Shown here: one piece after another, positions 11,390 through 24,842 of the stretch
How the letters are laid out: every line of letters begins with the position of its first letter
Numbering within the stretch: position 1 is the first letter of the stretch
NCBI RefSeq assembly: GCF_009730915.1
Contig: NC_052482.1
Coordinates: 434,001 to 498,000 of the forward strand
Length of the DNA: 64,000 nucleotides
Source of the DNA: Dioscorea cayenensis subsp. rotundata
Lineage: Eukaryota; Streptophyta; Magnoliopsida; Dioscoreales; Dioscoreaceae
Reading direction: 5' to 3'
Notes under the pieces: model-generated
What the model saw: only the letters and a program-made list of their open reading frames with translations
Database searches by the model: none
What the model was told of the DNA's origin: nothing
Position numbers and translations under genes: made by a program

Positions 11390-13221
11390 GAAGAGAAGAG
11401 AAGATAAGAAGCTCAAATGGAAGTTCATGAGCAGATGATATTGGGACCATATATGTGTAAAAGATATTGAAAACAAATGCATGTGAGTTTATTCTTTCTA
11501 GGTTCTCTATCCTTGTCTTATTAGGCAGCTTTGTTCAAACTTCAGCACAAGCCTTTGCTTTTGGAGCTACTAATGCTGCCCCTTTGACTAAATTACAGCA
11601 TATAAATTAATTATGTTCATACTCTAAACAAATCAATCTTAATATTCTAATTAAAAAAGAAGAGTGTTACAAAGTGTGCTTTCATCATGTTGCTTTCAGC
11701 TAAAGCTAAAAAAAAAAAATGGTGGAGAATATGATGAAGAATAACAAAGTGCAGTGCAGTTGGGAACTTGGACAGAAGATAAGGATTGATAGAGAAATGA
11801 CACATTCAGTGATGAGTAGGTCCAAGTTTTGGAATTTGCTTATTATGAATAGATGCTACTTACAAGAGTAAAGAAACAAGAACCATATCTTCACCCACAC
11901 ACACACACACACACACACATGACTTATCTTTGCATATATGACAATGCATGTTGTCAGAAAAGACTCTTCTAAGTTGCACCAGAAGATTTAATTTGCAGGT
12001 AGAAAGGAAAAAAGAATTCTAGATTGAGAACAAACAACTGAAGGCAATAATAAAGATATGCAAAAACTAGAGACAAAAATGTATAACTGATAGTCAACAG
12101 AAAAAGAAGGTTCAAAAGATAACCAACACTGAGCAACAAAATTTGCAGTCTAGTAAACTAGATCATTGTTTTTGTCTACCCATAATTTCTTTCTTATCTC
12201 TTACTTTAATATTTTTTTTTTTAATTTCATTATTCTTCTACATATGAACTAAACTACAAAGCAAGCTGAGTTGAAAAGTAAAACTATACAATAAAAACTT
12301 CTTAAAGAGACAAGAATGTCAACCAATCCTTAGAACAAAATATATCCTAATTAAACTCTCTAAACACAAATAAACTGAAAAGTATTAGATTTAGCTGTTC
12401 CACCAAACAAAGTTTCTAATGAGGACTAGGCTTTATTTCAATGAATCAAGCAATTAAGCTAACAAAGTTGACACCTTTCAAATATATTTGGGAAATAAAT
12501 GCTTCACAATAATCAGTATACGTACAAAGCATGCAACAGCACCTACTTCATGCATTCAACTCTCTTGAACATTAATCATATCCAAACTCTCATGAAGCTA
12601 GCTAGTTACTCCTAGAAACCCTCATTTACTCCTCCTACTCCCAACATTCTCATATATATATATATATACATCATAAATATTAACTCTCCACTCCATCCTC
12701 AAGGACACTGTCTTCTTTTCATAACTTCCAAACCAAATGCAACAACTATTCCTTTAAGAGAAGAGAGCTACACAAACACGTATATATATATATAGACAAC
12801 TAAAGACCACAAAAACAAAAACAAAACAAAAATGGAAACTTTATCATCGTTCCACCCTGCCATTTTCCCTAAATTCCCAATCCTAGGGTTAGGGTTAGGG
12901 TTAGGGTTTCCTTTTCTCTCCCAATCCCTCTTCGCCATGATTTCAGTGCAAAACAAAAAACCCTAATTTCTTCATCATTTAAACACAAACATATGATTTA
13001 GATTAATATTTAATTAATACAACAAGTTGTAGTAGTACATCATGATGATGATCAGAGAGGTTCGTCGCTATTTGTACATCAAATGGACGGCCGTGATCGG
13101 CTGTCCTCCTAGTCAGTAATTACCTAATTAAAACTCCAAAAATAAAGAAATTAAACGATTTAGAAGCGATAGGCGAAATGACGAACGTACCACTGGTCAC
13201 ACACACTCTCTCTCTCTCTCT
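10932..13221. other. Intergenic DNA downstream of the WRKY gene
   Basis: No gene is supported. It contains a (CA)n run at 11892-11919, a (TA)n run near 11357-11385, and at 12886-12909 a four-unit TTAGGG string that is part of a chance ORF. The last 200 bases probably hold the WRKY 3' UTR, including a (CT)n run at 13203-13224. Confidence 0.55.
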
Positions 13222-14209
13222 CTACTCGTTCATCCGAGGGATCACGTCTTGCAGTAAGCCACCATAGTCCATGATCGGAGCATTCCTAGCCGTCTGATCG
13301 GAGAATCTCTGGCGGAGATCCATCGGGAGGAAGCCGTTGATGTAAGGGAGGTGCAGCTCGTTAACGTGCACCGGCGGAGCAGAGAATCCTAAAGGAGACT
13401 GACTCGGATGTGCGCCACGTGTCACCACAGGGCTCGGATGCGTGTGCTGTCCTTCGTACGTCGTAACCACCACCGTCGGATCCTCCGATGATCTCTCCAC
13501 ACGCTTCTTCACCCCACACGCCGCGCTCGTGCACCGGTAGTAGCTCCTGCGAAATGACGATCGTGTCCTTCCGCGTTAGCCTAGAAGATAGCTAGAGTAT
13601 GAGGAGGAGGAGGGAGGAGTGGCAGTGGTGTAAATACGAACCTTGGGTAAGGGCTATTCTTCACGGCCTTCTGGCCGTACTTACGCCATCTATAACCGTC
13701 TTCCAAATGATCCACCTCGCTCTTCGTCATGAACGCGAAACGCGGTTCTCTTTGACGCTTTTGCCCCTTCTTCTTCGCTTCATTTTCCCTGCAGCCATTC
13801 CAGAATTTCAAATCACCATCGATTCATATATATATATACATAGCTAAGAAATCGAGATCGCTTACAGCTTCTTGTTGGTTTTCTCCTGCTCATCCTCAGC
13901 GGCGGCGGCGGTGGTGGCGAGGGGCTTCAGCGGATCCGCATCAGTGGAGGACGATGAGATGGAGGATGAGTTCGGTGTCGCCGGCGTGTTCACGGTCACT
14001 GATGATGACTCCAGGGGTGGCTCCATCTGCGGGGAAAGATCGAGTAAAGACGGGCTGTAGTCTTGGAAGCCAAGCAGCTCAAGGAACCCGTAAGACGAGT
14101 TCTTCTCCGCCTCTCCACCTCCATGGCCGACGTCAAAGATCCCGTCCACTGAGAACGGAGAGATTCCAGACACCGTCTCCGGCTCCTGCTTCGCTTTCAT
14201 CATCATCAT
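13222..14209 (-). CDS. WRKY transcription factor, group IIc
   Basis: Three exons on the minus strand: 14209-13866, 13788-13642 and 13546-13222, joined by GT/AG borders, giving about 271 aa. The single WRKY domain starts near residue 135, with WRKYGQK at about 149-155 followed by a C-x4-C-x23-H-x-H zinc finger, which places it in group IIc. The second intron splits the Arg codon of 'SPYPR-SYYR', the conserved R-type WRKY intron. Upstream of the domain are a basic KKKGQKRQ stretch and Ser/Thr-rich and acidic regions. The [21 protein letters not shown] lead-in resembles the WRKY48/WRKY23/WRKY71 neighbourhood. An in-frame ATG at 14269 would add 20 residues; I prefer 14209, the first of four Met codons. 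It should be a nuclear protein that binds W-boxes; the upstream region has six, so autoregulation or cross-regulation is possible. Confidence 0.93.
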
Positions 14210-14652
14210 CTCGCCGATCTCATAAAAAAGGTGAGAATTAGGGCTACAAATTTCGAATAAGAGAAGCAAAAGAAGAAGAAGAAGAAGAAGAAGAAGGAGG
14301 CGGAAGGGGTTAGTGGGATTTTTATTGAATTTTTATGGCTTCAAAGTGATATGGACGGTGACCGGTTATTGCAGGTGGAATCGTACGGACAGCGTTAGCA
14401 TTGAATGCGAGCGTCTGTCCCGGGGGTATGCTTCGCCCCGGTCGTCGTCGTCACCTTCTTCCTCGTTTGTGAACGGGGTTCCGGTTTCCTTGACCGGGTG
14501 GAACCGGCTACGTGTGAACATCCATGTCCGCACGCGTTCGGAATTACGGCGGGAAACCAGGTACGCTCCTCACCCGTGTGTACTCTGAAATGTCGTAATT
14601 ACCCTCACCACCTTCGAAACCCACTCGAGGGTATAATCGTGACTTTCATTCG

Positions 14653-15881
14653 CACGTGCGATCCCAGTCGTATAACATTGCTTTTCTGACGGTGCGCGTG
14701 TGTGGACCCGGGTCCTGACACGCGGATCGCGTGCTGACCCGATCCCAGCGTCATCCACCGCGCCACTACCCCCCACGAGCCAACACCTAATGATACGTTG
14801 CACCCTATCACCTCCCTTCCTTACCCTATCCCCACCCTTAAGACGAACCGTACGCTGACATCACCAATGACGTTTTTATTTAACAAATTATTCAACAGCC
14901 TATTCAAAGGGAATAGGCTAATCTAAAACGGCGTAGGAGGTACATGACACCGGAGCCAAGGGAGGCACCGTGTGGCGCACGGAATACTACGTGAAGGGAA
15001 AATAAAGACTTAGAAATGAAGTACTCGTGCGCTTAATATATTTTTCAAGCACGTTAATTATTTTTTTTATGAAATAAAAAAAATAAAAAAAATTGGGTTG
15101 GTGACGTGTGACAGTCAACTTGGTCGACTTTGACCAACTTGGGTTATGTCAGGCTGTGTGAGTGACATCTCACCAACGATGAAAACCCCAATCTATTCCT
15201 TTTCAAATCAATTTTCAAATTTAAATCTTGATTAGTGATTTAGTTAAACAATTAAACCATGTGATTAGATTTGGTGGCGTGTTGTTATTAAATTATCTTT
15301 TTTTTTTTTCTAGTGTTTTTTTCGTGAAACAAACTCGCCAGCATACACGGCCCGGGTCGCACTCGCGTTCCGGGTCTGAGCCGCATGCACACGTGTACTC
15401 CACGAGTTGATCTCGTCCGTCCACGTGGTTGAATCCAACGGCAATGCGTCACTGCCGGTGGTGCTTTTCTGGAAATTCGTGTGGTGTCACACGCGTTTTG
15501 CTCCACCGGTTACGGGTTTGCTTGCTTATGAAGTTGCTCAGATTTTTTTGTCTTATTTTTAAAAAATAAAAATAAAAAATAAAAAAGTAAAATTTGGTCA
15601 AAGTCAAAACGGGTTAAATGGGTGTAAAGTTGACTAATAGGTACAGGGTTTCAATGTCGGTTGGGGTCAGGGGTGGTGAGGTGTCATGATCTGGACCGTC
15701 CAATCAAGGGAGCGTCCATCGGGGACAACCGGGGTATATATGATGGGCAGTGAGATATGATGTACCAAAGATGGTAGTGAAAGTGGGTCCCATCGCTTCC
15801 AGTGAATGTTAAAAAGGGCGCGAGATTCGATGTGGATTGAGTGATGGATAGATGTGGGGAGGTGGTTGGGTGAAGTTGACC
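14653..15881 (-). promoter_or_regulatory. GC-rich WRKY upstream region with W-box and G-box clusters
   Basis: This 1.6-kb zone upstream of the WRKY gene is much more GC-rich than its surroundings. W-box cores (TTGACC/TTGACT on either strand) lie at 15113-15118, 15130-15135, 15596-15601, 15602-15607, 15630-15635 and 15876-15881. G-box CACGTG palindromes lie at 14653-14658, 15390-15395 and 15422-15427. A TGACGTGT bZIP-type motif is near 15102. The motifs are seen directly; the regulatory role is inferred from known WRKY and bZIP/bHLH binding sites. ORFs here on both strands are chance openings in GC-rich DNA. Confidence 0.55.
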
Positions 15882-17903
15882 CAACCCGGACGTTTTCAGA
15901 TTAAGATGGTTCACTCAAAAACTTTCATATATATTTATCTATATATATATATATATATTTACAGAATGCATGTGAACAAATCATCTTGAACACGCGTTGT
16001 TTTATTAGTGTATAAATTTCTAAATAATTCTTCTATTTTCTTTAATTTTTTTTTAAAAATTTTTTTATTTAAAATTATATAGTTTCTCTATTATTATTAA
16101 ATAAAAAATATTAGTTTTTCTTATTCTTATAATTTAAGATTTATAGGACTGATATTATTCATATAAAAATAGTAGATGAACTAAATGATTATAATTTAAT
16201 ATAAAGGACTAAAAAAATAAGTTTAAATTTTTGATACTAAGTGACGAGCACCAGCATTTAAGGTTAATAATCATGAATGTGCACAAATGTTAAGCGCATT
16301 CGCAAACTCAACAATATCATGCTCTCACTCACTTTCTGTGGGTTTCGATCTTGAGTCTTCCTGAAATGAGAACTTTACACAATAGACTCGGTACCAATAA
16401 ATTAAAAAGTCATTGGTATAAATTAAAAAATAAAATAAAAAGACTATTTAAAAAATTATATATATTTTAAACTATGCATTCCAAAAGATACAAATTTCTA
16501 ACATTCATCATGAAGATCAAGTGTCTTAATTGGAAGGTTATTGCATTGTGGGTCTATGATCACTTTTTTATATCAATATATATTTTAAAAATTTTAATAA
16601 ATAAATAGGCTTATAATGATTTATATTTAATTATTTCAATATTAAAATGAAGGCTAATTAAAATATAGGTTGAGGCTCATGGGTGATGAATTAAATTAAT
16701 ATATCAGATTGGAATAATATTGTGGCCAGTTAATTAGTCGTTGGTGATTCATTTTCTAAGATTGATGATGAGGTCACACATCTTGTGTTGCTAAACAATT
16801 GATTCGATCAAAGATTCACATTATTATAAAATATATATATATATAGAGTCATTAGCAAACAAGGTTGAGTTTTGAAAATAAATAACATATATATATATAT
16901 ATATAATCCTATACTTTTTGTATATAATTAATTTGATCCTAATTAGGATTAGAGACTAACAAATCTATCTAGCTTGTTGTTTCATTGGATTCCTTTTCTT
17001 GCTTTCTTATTCATGGTGGTGTCCAAAAGGCTCTTAATTAATCAATTTAATCCCTTCTTGAGATGAGATGAGATGAGATGAGATTCCCAAACAAAAGGTA
17101 ACATCATTGCTTATGTAATCTGTTTTTCTTCTAGGCCTCTTCTAGAATGAAAACAACAGGCTTGAGAGACTTGACTTAGTCCTTGAAGTTTAAGATCTCT
17201 TAAAAAGAATTTACAATTGATTATATATGCATTTATACTTGGTAGATTATAATTAGTTACTTAATACTAGAGTTATCCGTTGATCAAGTTTTTTTATTTG
17301 ATATGGTAAAGCGTGATTTGAAATTTCTAATATAAATGATTTAGATTTGAACTAGATAATTGAATAATATATGTAAGTCTATAGTATTAGGAATGGGAGA
17401 AATTTCCATTGTTTGTTATTTGATTAGTTTTGAGTGTGAAGTTTGATTTTAAATTCAAGATGGTTTAGAATTAGAAAAAAGTTCAGATGAAATGATTAAT
17501 TAAAGTTAATTTCAAGTTTAAATATTTCTCAAAGTTAAAAATAATTATTTTTAAACATTCCTAGCTTGAATATTTTATAAAATAAAATAAGTTTTGTATA
17601 ACAACTGAAATTAATAATGTTATGGATATTTATATAATTATCTATGATAGTTGTTGGTCTTTGTTTAATGCATGATTCAATGGTTCTAGAAATAATTGCA
17701 CTATTTTTTACAAATATTAAAATAAAATAATTTTGGTACAAAGTTTTAAAAATCAAAACAGTGATTAGTACAACCTAAACCTAATTAGCATAAGAAACAA
17801 AAGAAACAAAATTAACGGGATTCCCGGGTGGGGCTTTCTTATCCATCCATAATGGAAAACAAGATGCTTACTAATTTCTTACCCACATGCTATCATAAAT
17901 ATT

Positions 17904-17907
<4 letters not shown>

Positions 17908-17997
<90 letters not shown>
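17908..17997. repeat. (TA)n, about 45 units
   Basis: An unbroken run of about 90 bases of alternating TA, the longest in the window. It can extrude cruciforms and is likely to be misassembled or variable in length. Confidence 0.95.
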
Positions 17998-17999
<2 letters not shown>

Positions 18000-19939
18000 T
18001 CTTCCAAGATGACTAACAAATTATAATTAAGTGTTTTGATTAAAATAATAAATTAATTGAAGCAGAAGGATTAGGTGGGGTGACTTTAACTGAAGTCAAA
18101 GTCATCATTTTAATTCATGACTGCTGAAAATTTGGTTGGTCAAAGATCAATGGATAGATTAAAAATAGGATTTCAATTCATGACGAGATCACTCATGTTT
18201 TCTTTTGGGTCTTCTTGACTTGATCTAATAAAATAAATATATATATTATGTATGAAGAGAAAGATAGAACTATATACCTAATTAATGATGGAAGAAAGAA
18301 CAATAAAGAGTGCTTGGTAACCAAACATAACAATAACTGAATAGTAGAGGGATGTACATTGATGGAGAGATAGATGAAAATATACCTAATCATTAAATGG
18401 AAAAGAAGAGATGAATGGAAATTGGAAATGTACCTACAACTATGCATGCAGAGGATTTTGTTTTATATATATATAGATAAAGAGAAGGAGAAATGGAACA
18501 CTACCTAATTTTAAAAGAGAGAGATTCATCAAGTAAAAACATATATTGCATTTGCATATATATATATATATATATATATATGAAAAATATTTGAGAATGT
18601 ATTTTTAGGAATATATGAGGGTGTGATCTCTAGGGATATCGTTGTGTTAGATTTATATCTAATGACTATTGTTTATTCATGTATACTAGTTAACAATAGT
18701 TAATAATATCTTATAGTGATTAGCTATATTTGATAGTGTAGTAGCACAATAACTAAGTAAACTCTGTGCACACGACATCTATAAAATAACAACGGTTAGA
18801 TTATGACAATCATCAAATATCCAAAATATATTATGTATATATACCCAGGGATCCCAATGTTAGTATAAGCACGTGAGTTGCATATGAAGTTCAAATCCTT
18901 AGAAATACATGATAAATAATATGAAGAGTTTGCCACAAATAAATAAATAAATATAAAATAATATGACTATTATTTGGGCTGGGCTTACAAGTAGTGGGCC
19001 AATTATTGAGAGCAACAATATATATATATATATATATAACCAAAAAAATTGATATTTATATTGATAGAAACAATGTTGAGTGGTTTCAAGATGAATTTAT
19101 CTTCTTATATCTCAAAATGCACATGAAAAACCTTAAGAGTCCTTAAATAGTCTACTTGTTGATCAGTCTCTATCTTCTTTATACTTCATGGCATGTATTT
19201 CCCATCACTCTTTTTATCATGCAAACACACTCTGGACTCTTCTATTTCTCTACCAAGTTCATTGCATTTAATATATGTTGATGTCCCATCTTCCTATTTC
19301 TATGTTTCAAGGAGAATCATGCTTAAATAGTTTTCATTTTTCTTTTAAAAAAAATTAAGAAATCAGGTCAAACTAAAACTCTTGATTAAGAGATGAACTC
19401 CAATACATGCATCTATCTACTAAGAAAAAAAAATCACAAAAAATTATTCATAAACATTGAAAAGCAAAGACATGCATTCCTTAATTTCCTCATGTGTGCA
19501 AACACAAAAACCAAGGTGGCCATTAGAATTCAAAAGTATATATACTAAAAAAAAGGCATCTTTACTTTTGCCTTTCTAATTGGATTTAGTGACCAAATAA
19601 TGCTTTCAGAAGAGTCATTCAAGGACTAAAAGATTTTATTATGTCTCTGAAATGCTGGATGTGTTTTGTCCATTAAGGAGACAAATTCTTTGCCTCAATG
19701 CCAAGTTGATACCTCCACCAAGAACAAGAACAGGAAAAGTTCAATCTTAAAACCAATATAAATATATTTTTTTTACACATATGTTTTGTTTTATTTGTTT
19801 GCATGAAACATGCAAATCCTTCTTTTGATTCTTGGAATCACAAGGAAATTATCTATTTTAATTTGTTCTATATATGCATGTTATTATGTTTTCCTTATGC
19901 TTTAATTTAGTTTGTCCTTATATTAGTTAACATATTAGG

Positions 19940-19941
<2 letters not shown>

Positions 19942-19990
<49 letters not shown>
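19942..19990. repeat. (TA)n microsatellite
   Basis: About 49 bases of alternating TA in gene-poor DNA. Confidence 0.95.
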
Positions 19991-19992
<2 letters not shown>

Positions 19993-21210
19993 TATGTTTT
20001 GTCTTTTTGTAATGTTAATCTTAGTTCATATATTACTATTCTTAACACTGAAAAATGTTGATAAAAATATCTTGTTAAAGTTTGGGAGCTTGGTTTGTTT
20101 GTTTGTTTGCATGAGACGTGTAAATCCTTATAAGATCAATATATGTATAGGATTTCACTACTACTACCTCAAAGTCATGCACACACGCAATTCACGCAAT
20201 GACTATAAATTAGGTTTTTCATTTATTCCATCATAGTCATACTATATTTTCTTAATTAGCAAAGATTCATTGAATATAGATGATTGTTTAGTTTGTTTTC
20301 TCAATATATATATATATATATATATACATATTAGAGTTGTTTTCATATTAAACCATTAATTTATATAGTGGTATTTTAGTATAAGTGAATATTATATATT
20401 TTCTTCTTCTCGTGTATTGGTGTTGTGCACCATTTTATATCTTTTATCAAGAGCATGAAAAATAATAGGCGGTCAGACCATTAAACTGACTTAGTTCGAA
20501 ACTGAATTTTCACCTTTTTTTTTTTAGTCTTTATTTAATGTTTTGGGGTTTGAATTTAAAATAATAATAATAATAAAACAATCACCCTAATAATTTGGTG
20601 TGCTTAAATATTTATTTATACGAGAAAATTAATCACAACTTAAAAAATTTAATGGTTTTATTTTTTATTCTCCAATATTTGTTTTTTATCACATATAATT
20701 AAATATAAATTATTTTTAAATAAAATTATTGTCTTGGGTTCAACTCTAGTTCAATTTTGTTGACCCCATTTACTTTTGACCTTCTCTATTGTTAAAACTT
20801 AATTTAATTATGAAGATTTTAATATATTTAGATTATTCCCTTCACTTAATTTCTCATTCTCTCTAAACCACAACTCCGTTCATCTTTTCTTTCTTACTTT
20901 TTTGTCTCTGTAAACATTCTACAAATTAAGGTCTGCAGATGATGTATTATACCCTTCTCTCTCTTTTCGTTTATTTTTTTTGTTTATGTAGATGTTCAAT
21001 GAATGTTTTCAGATGACATATTGTGATATATTTAGCATTGGCTAAAATTTTTTATGACACAAAACACTAGAGATGAGCATGTTATTATATATCTCTTGTT
21101 TATTTATTTATTTATTTTTTTTGTATTTGTAGATATTCTATGAATGTTTTCACATGACGTATTGTGATATATTTAGCATTGGCTGAAATATATTTTTAAT
21201 GACACAAACA

Positions 21211-21330
21211 CTAGAGATGAGCATGTTATTTGAGTTGGCTAGGCCACCTTCAAAGAGCTTTCCCATGCAACTAGAGATGAGCATGTTATTTGAGTTGGCT
21301 AGGCCACCTTCAAAGAGCTTTCCCATGCAA
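21211..21330. repeat. Perfect 60-bp tandem duplication
   Basis: The 60 bases 21211-21270 are repeated exactly at 21271-21330, starting CTAGAGATGAGCATG in each. A related segment with the same 'gcattggct...actagagatgagcatgttatt' order occurs earlier (about 20990-21090 against 21125-21230), so a larger, older duplication of about 140 bases surrounds a recent one. Confidence 0.95.
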
Positions 21331-21993
21331 CTTGCAACTTGCAACATGCAACAAGCATAGCATGTTACTTGATCTATTCATTCACACCCTTTTTTGTGCC
21401 ATGATTGGTCTCACTCTCTCTGATTCTCATGTTTCATTGACTTATGTTTTGAATGGCCTTAGACAAACAACATGTTAGTGAGTGGCCATGCATGCTCCTC
21501 CTTATCACCTGTTTTTTTTCTATTCAATCATGCATGCATGTTCTCTTCTCCTTCTTCTTCCTTCATTTATATCAACACTGTTCCTCTGCCCTACATATTT
21601 TGGTCCCCCCCTCTCTCTTTAATATTACCTTGCTTTCTTTCGGCACTCTCACTTGTTAAGTTTTTTATCTTTTAAAAAATTATAAGGATAGTTATTATTT
21701 TTTTTCAATGTTGGTTTTTAGTAAAATGAGACTTTGGATGAAATTATAAAACAGAAAGAATTTAATTATTTTTTATTAAATAATAAATTTTATACTTAAA
21801 AAATGGATCCGAAAGGGCCTTAGGCTTAGATCTAAAGCCGGTGATTTAATTTAGACTATGGTATGGTAGATTTTAAGTTTTCATTCTTCCTGAATCGATA
21901 ATGTTAAAATTTACTCTTTGTTTTTAAACTGTTTTTCAAATTAATATTTCATCATTTTATTAATGTTTGTAATGAATTAAGTTTGAATCTTTC

Positions 21994-22029
<36 letters not shown>

Positions 22030-22111
22030 TAATAAGATTGTTTATTTTTCAAAAAAAAAAAATATAATTAAACTTGTAGATTTAACTTGTGTTTGGGTAT
22101 ATCAAGTGTCA

Positions 22112-22455
22112 AAGGGGAAAAATAAATAAACTTATATAGTCTATTGAAGAAAATGAATTTTTTATTTTATAATAATATATATTTTAAATGTCACTAGTGT
22201 TTTTAATAGTTCAAATAGTTATTAATGTCCAATAAAAAGTAGACAATATATATATATATGATATTTGTATATAAAATTCAAGGGGGAAAATAAATAAACT
22301 TATATAGTCCATTGAAGAAAATTGTTTTTTTATTTTATAATAAGCTATATTTTAAATGTCACTAGTGGCTTTAATAGTTCAAATAGTTATTAATGTTCAA
22401 TAAAAAGTAGACAAATATATATATATATATATGACATTTGTATATAAAATTCAAA
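22112..22455. repeat. 168-bp tandem duplication
   Basis: Two copies with a 168-base offset. 'cttatatagt' at 22131 matches 22299, and the following 'aaatgtcactagtg', 'agttcaaatagttattaatgt' and 'caataaaaagtagacaa' blocks repeat in order, each ending in a (TA)n tract. The copies differ by scattered substitutions. Confidence 0.9.
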
Positions 22456-24299
22456 TTCAACATGAATTAGATTAATGTTAGATTAAATCAATAATTATAG
22501 CATGTTTGCTCCACGTGAAGGGAGTGGATAAGTATGCATGAGTGTGACTTCCAATGAATTGAGGGTAAGCTGAGGTACATCCTCATTTATTATATTTGTT
22601 CTATGCAATTGAGACACCTATGAAAACCAAAACTTTTTAAAATTAAAATAATTATCACATACATAAAATGTACACTAAACCATTAAAAATACTTTTTATT
22701 ATTATTATTTTTTTTTAAATTTCCACCAATTCCTCTAGAACAAACACCCTTTAAGTAATCAAAATAATTTTTTTTTTATATATAATTGAGCAAGCCACTG
22801 TAGTATGTAGATCAAAGCCCGTCATTAACACATTGAAGTTAATCACCTCAACACTCTTTCAACTTACTGTAATGACGATATACCGGCTGACATAAAGAAG
22901 TAATCACTCTAACACTTGTCTAACTGATTGCACTAGTCACTCATCTACCGGCTAGTTTAATCGAAAGGATATTACGCATAGATTAAGAGAAGTTCAGAGT
23001 TCTTATCTACCAGAGATGCGGGTATTGATATTTGATAACCCGGCGCGAGTTAGCTCTTACTGTTTCTTTCACCTCTAGGGGAACTTCTCTTTAGGGGTCT
23101 TTTTTTTTTCTGCTGTTTTAATTTGTTGTCAGTTTTTCCACTCCTGATGAATGTTTTGTTGAGCTATGCTTCATATTGTTTTTCTTCCGTCTATTTTTGT
23201 AATGTTTCTTTTTTTTTTTAATGAATATAATTTATTATTTTAAAAAAAAAATTATTTCTTAACATACATTGTATGTACTCTTATAGCCCTCACTTGGCAT
23301 AAGGGAGATGTACAATAATTCATAATATATATATATATATAATATGTAAAGTGGAATCACATGGGAAGCACTGAATACTGCCACAATAACATCACATGCA
23401 GAGCACCAAAAATTGCGGAAATAAAGAAAACACATGAGAAGTTGAGAACCCTACAAAACTTGAAACTTCTTTTGTATATTAAGTAAGAACCCACCCCTAC
23501 AACAACAACGTCACGGGTCCTAACCATCCACTTCACCGTCCGATCACCCTCATCTAACGGTCCTTATTCATCACACCCATCTCCCACCACCCTGGAGATT
23601 CGTGTTCCTTCCCGCCCTTTCCCATTCAGGACAAATTTCGTACACCGACCATCCCTTTCTTTTTTAATATTTATAACCCCCCTTACTTTTTTTTTCTTTT
23701 AATTTTTTCCTTGCAATTACCTCCTTGTTTTCTTCCTTATTTACAAAAACACCACCCTTATCCTTTTTATTTTTTTAAAAAAATTTGCATATATATATAT
23801 ATATAATTTATCACCATGATAATAACTCAACGATAATATTAGACTATAGTGCATTTAGAAGATCATTTGAAAAGAATATTTAACTCTTATATAAAAATTA
23901 ACTCTCTTCCAATACATAACTAAAACCTAATAATAAAAAAAAAACTATTCGCACAAAATAACTTGTTCACATGGTAAAAAAACATAATTTATAAATATAT
24001 AGCCATGGTTTTATTTAAGAAAACCTCTCCATTGTCTTATTTTCTTTGTAATCTTACTAAGAAAATGTAATCTAATTTTTTTAATTATATATATATATAT
24101 ATAATCATGCAAATCTCATTTTTTTCCAATAAAAAAAATTGCAGGGATTTTTTTTACTACAAATCCAGAACATATCAGGGAGGTATTTGCAAAAAACAAA
24201 AAGGTATCCTAAAAATAGTGTATTTACGAAAGTACCATTAAGAAAATATCAGGGAGGTATTTGCAAAAACTCCAAATATAGAACAAAGCTGGAGCCGAA

Positions 24300-24842
24300 T
24301 CAACTCAACCTCTGCGCCGACGCCGGCGCCGGCGCCGTCCCTCCGATGAGCATCTCCGTCATGGCGGTCATTGCCTTGATCTGCATCTCCAGAGCAGCGA
24401 TGTAGTCCGAAGCTTCTTCTAGAAGCTTCGAGAAGGATAACTTCCGGCAACCCGGCACGAGCCGGCTCAACACTCTAACCTTCTGATGAACCGGGTTTTT
24501 AACTCTCTGAACCGAACCGACCGGTCCGGTTCGCTTAAACCGACCCAAATTTCTAGACCGACGCGTTTGGGCTTGGGCTTTAAAAAGGATGGCCCTGCTC
24601 CATCGCGTGCGACCGCGTGCGGCGACGGCGAGAGCACGATCGGCGGCGGTGCGCAAAGCTCGAGATCTCGTCGGCGCCGGTGACTCAGTGCTTCGTACTC
24701 GCCGGAGGGCTTCTAGAAGCTTCGAGGAGTAGATCTTCTGCTCCGTTTCGGTTCTCCACCGTCGCCGGGAACTCTGGCTCTGGCTCTCCTCCTCCGGCGC
24801 CGATCCCGGTCTTCGATTCCGATCCTTCATCTGTTCCTCCAT
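24300..24842 (-). CDS. Atypical bHLH factor, AIF/bHLH147-151 type
   Basis: Intronless 180-aa protein. It opens with a basic, Gln/Ser-rich region and an [23 protein letters not shown] segment (from about residue 26), followed by an '[21 protein letters not shown]' stretch (about 66-86). These two blocks mark the AIF / IBH1-related plant HLH group. The C-terminal helix-loop-helix (about residues 120-168) contains '[20 protein letters not shown]' then '[18 protein letters not shown]'. It lacks the His-Glu-Arg basic residues of DNA-binding bHLHs, so it should act by dimerising with other bHLH proteins. In Arabidopsis this group restrains brassinosteroid- and growth-related bHLHs (family knowledge). 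The gene is GC-rich against AT-rich flanks. Confidence 0.87.
   Translation of the reverse strand: MEEQMKDRNRRPGSAPEEESQSQSSRRRWRTETEQKIYSSKLLEALRRVRSTESPAPTRSRALRTAADRALAVAARGRTRWSRAILFKAQAQTRRSRNLGRFKRTGPVGSVQRVKNPVHQKVRVLSRLVPGCRKLSFSKLLEEASDYIAALEMQIKAMTAMTEMLIGGTAPAPASAQRLS

Larger units (their letters stand above)
15915..24299. other. Gene-poor AT-rich region
   Basis: More than 8 kb with no supportable gene. It contains many (TA)n tracts, short tandem duplications listed separately, and an unclassified moderately GC-rich patch at about 22785-23240 with an internal imperfect ~80-base duplication ('gaagt(t)aatcac ... taccggct'), a small hairpin near 23010-23040 and a T-rich right end. That patch looks like transposon remains. 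Just before the bHLH gene, 'tatcagggaggtatttgcaaaaa' occurs twice (about 24173 and 24248). Confidence 0.55.

Noticed and set aside
14313-14811. Three overlapping ORFs upstream of the WRKY gene
   Set aside because: They overlap each other on both strands in GC-rich promoter DNA, have no family pattern, and are better explained by lack of stop codons at high GC.
16225-16400. Possible further SINE with 'gggtttcgatctt' B-box-like motif
   Set aside because: No convincing A box or target duplication, so not listed as a feature.
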